A stretch of 64,000 nucleotides of DNA, taken from SMWN01 sp965221455 (GTDB lineage: Bacteria; Pseudomonadota; Gammaproteobacteria; Eutrophobiales; Eutrophobiaceae). The stretch spans positions 930,001-994,000 of the forward strand of contig OZ244890.1 of NCBI GenBank assembly GCA_965221455.1, given 5' to 3'. The position numbers were made by a program, and so were the translations under genes. Positions 62,870 to 64,000 of this stretch are shown here, in pieces (position 1 is the first letter of the stretch; every line of letters starts with the position of its first letter). The notes under the pieces were generated by a model. The model saw only the letters and a list, made by a program, of their open reading frames with translations. It had not been told where the DNA came from and ran no database searches.

Positions 62870-63133
62870 GGGTTTGCATTTTTTACGATTGCAACTATCC
62901 TTGGAACATTGTGGGCGGACGCAGCATGGCGGGTACCGGTCATGGGAGCCTAAAGAGACCAGGCGTTAATCGTCTGGTTGAATGATGCCGCCCGGTTGCA
63001 TATGCGCATGACAAAAGGCTGGAAAGGCATGCCCATGGCTTGGTGGTCGGTTATCGGCTTATTCATCACCCGGTTTGCTTTTCTCGGGGCTAATATGTTT
63101 CTATAAAGTTTGCATTCTTATGGTGAATTGTAA
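62870..63133 (+). pseudogene. ccsA: Decayed CcsA/ResC (System II cytochrome c synthase)
   Basis: Only the C-terminal part survives, split between frames. FAFFTIATILGTLWADAAW (about 62873-62929) shifts to GGYRSWEPKETRR (62931-62969; family GYWSWDPKETWA). It then shifts again to LIVWLNDAARLHMRMTKGW and MAWWSVIGLFITRFAFLGANMFL, a stop, and SLHSYGEL, which ends like CcsA (GLHSYG). The tryptophan-rich WWD-like motif region and heme-binding helices are largely missing. It follows the resB remnant and precedes dsbA. Confidence 0.85.
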
Positions 63134-63163
63134 TCTTCAAAACTGTTATCAAGGATTATTCTC

Positions 63164-63964
63164 ATGAACAAAAAGACACTCCAGACATATATGTCTGCTA
63201 TTTTTCTACCTGCGATACTCATGACATCCCCGGCCTGTTCCGACGACGGCGGAACCTCAGCCGAGGAAAAAAAAGAAAATCATGTTGTGCATACCGAACA
63301 GCATGATGCGCAAGAAAATCATGTTGCGCATGCCGAACAGCATGACGCAACGGATAATCCCCAGCATCAACACGAAGAGCGAGAACCAAAAGTAACGACG
63401 CAGGATGTTACCGGTCTATACAAAGAACTCTCAACACCTCAACCAACAACAACCGGTGATAAAATAGAAGTCTCGGAAATCTTTTGGTACGGGTGTCCCC
63501 ATTGTTATCAATTTGAACCCACCATCAACAAATGGCTTAAAGAGAAAGCTGAATATATTGAATTCGTCCGTATACCCGGAATGCTTGGATCACAGTGGGT
63601 ATCTCATGCCCGCGCTTATTACGCTGCGGAAAAACTGGGTGTGCTGGAAAAGATTCATCAACCTTTATTTCATGCGATTCATGATGAAAAAAGAGCGATC
63701 CTGGATGAAAAAAGTCTGAGAAATTTCTTCACTGAACACGGGATAACCGGCAACGATTTCGATCAGGCTTTTCATTCAAAAGAAGTTGAAGATAAAGTCA
63801 GGGCGGCATTTTTAACAGGGAAAAATTATGGATTGACGGGTGTTCCTGCGATAACAATCAATGGTAAGTATACGACCAGCGTATCAATGGCAGGTAGCTT
63901 CAAGAAAGTGATTGACGTTATCAATAACTTGTCTGCAAAAGAATATGAGCGTTTGCAACAATAG
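63164..63964 (+). CDS. dsbA: Thiol:disulfide interchange protein DsbA with His-rich N-terminal extension
   Basis: Periplasmic oxidase that forms disulfide bonds in exported proteins. The 266-residue protein has a hydrophobic export signal (about residues 9-25, with a Cys at 25 that only weakly fits a lipobox). An extension of about 55 residues follows, rich in His, Glu, Gln and Asp. The thioredoxin-like domain then has the active site WYGCPHCYQFEP (C111 and C114) and the cis-Pro loop TGVPAITING. The normal DsbA is near 210 residues, so the extension is extra. Gene order cytochrome c4-(resB-ccsA remnants)-dsbA. Confidence 0.93.
   Translation: MNKKTLQTYMSAIFLPAILMTSPACSDDGGTSAEEKKENHVVHTEQHDAQENHVAHAEQHDATDNPQHQHEEREPKVTTQDVTGLYKELSTPQPTTTGDKIEVSEIFWYGCPHCYQFEPTINKWLKEKAEYIEFVRIPGMLGSQWVSHARAYYAAEKLGVLEKIHQPLFHAIHDEKRAILDEKSLRNFFTEHGITGNDFDQAFHSKEVEDKVRAAFLTGKNYGLTGVPAITINGKYTTSVSMAGSFKKVIDVINNLSAKEYERLQQ
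63275..63352 (+). repeat. Tandem 39-base repeat in dsbA
   Basis: Two adjacent 39-base copies (63275-63313 and 63314-63352), differing at a few positions, encode ENHVVHTEQHDAQ and ENHVAHAEQHDAT. They make up most of the His-rich linker between the signal and the catalytic domain. Confidence 0.9.
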
Positions 63965-64000
63965 CTTATCTGCAAGAAATCACGAAGCAAAATTAATGAT

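Overview
The window is a chromosomal segment from a gammaproteobacterium with moderate-to-low GC, probably aerobic and piliated. The evidence is gene content and order: secDF, mlaC-ibaG-murA-hisGDC, petABC followed by sspA, gltBD next to aroKB, pilMNOPQ divergent from mrcA, thiSG-trmB, and engB-cytochrome c4-dsbA. All of these are familiar arrangements in Gamma/Betaproteobacteria. No tRNA, rRNA, CRISPR array, insertion sequence or prophage was recognised.

Layout: 1-4.2 kb secD (5' truncated), secF, pdxB and purN. 4.3-13.2 kb a single-domain asparaginase, an RND/MMPL exporter, mlaC, ibaG, murA and hisG-hisD-hisC. 13.2-14.3 kb a decayed algW/degS. 14.4-17.8 kb the cytochrome bc1 operon and sspA. 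17.8-26.6 kb (minus strand) aroK, aroB, a decayed dgt, gltB and gltD. 26.7-31.8 kb (minus) the type IV pilus secretin operon pilMNOPQ. 31.9-40.1 kb mrcA, priA, a rhodanese, argS and a SPOR protein. 40.5-43.6 kb a degenerate response regulator, a metallo-beta-lactamase-fold protein, thiS, thiG and trmB. 44.2-47.2 kb (minus) dgkA, a duplicated-DUF1538 membrane protein and two PII-like genes. 47.4-53 kb lemA, a GIDE/EF-hand protein, prlC, an SH3 protein, xthA and rpmE. 53-58.7 kb a type I restriction-modification locus. 58.8-64 kb an M48 lipoprotein protease, a DnaA-box cluster, engB, cytochrome c4, decayed resB and ccsA, and dsbA.

The main theme is gene decay in place. Four genes (algW, dgt, resB, ccsA) survive only as frameshifted, stop-containing remnants, exactly where their intact relatives sit in related genomes. 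Several stretches of 300-600 bases without a recognisable gene add to this picture. It suggests a lineage losing genes recently, perhaps host-associated or specialised, while central respiration, cell wall, nitrogen assimilation and pilus functions remain intact. Loss of the resB/ccsA (System II) cytochrome c assembly genes beside intact c-type cytochromes implies another maturation system elsewhere.

The best candidate for an under-described system is the translationally coupled operon of a twice-repeated DUF1538 membrane protein followed by two divergent PII-family proteins (44.2-46.7 kb). This looks like a PII-gated transporter. Secondary candidates are the RND exporter-MlaC pairing without mlaFEDB, a receiver protein lacking its phosphoacceptor with a GGA-rich leader, and an inverted DnaA-box cluster beside an AT-rich tract near engB.
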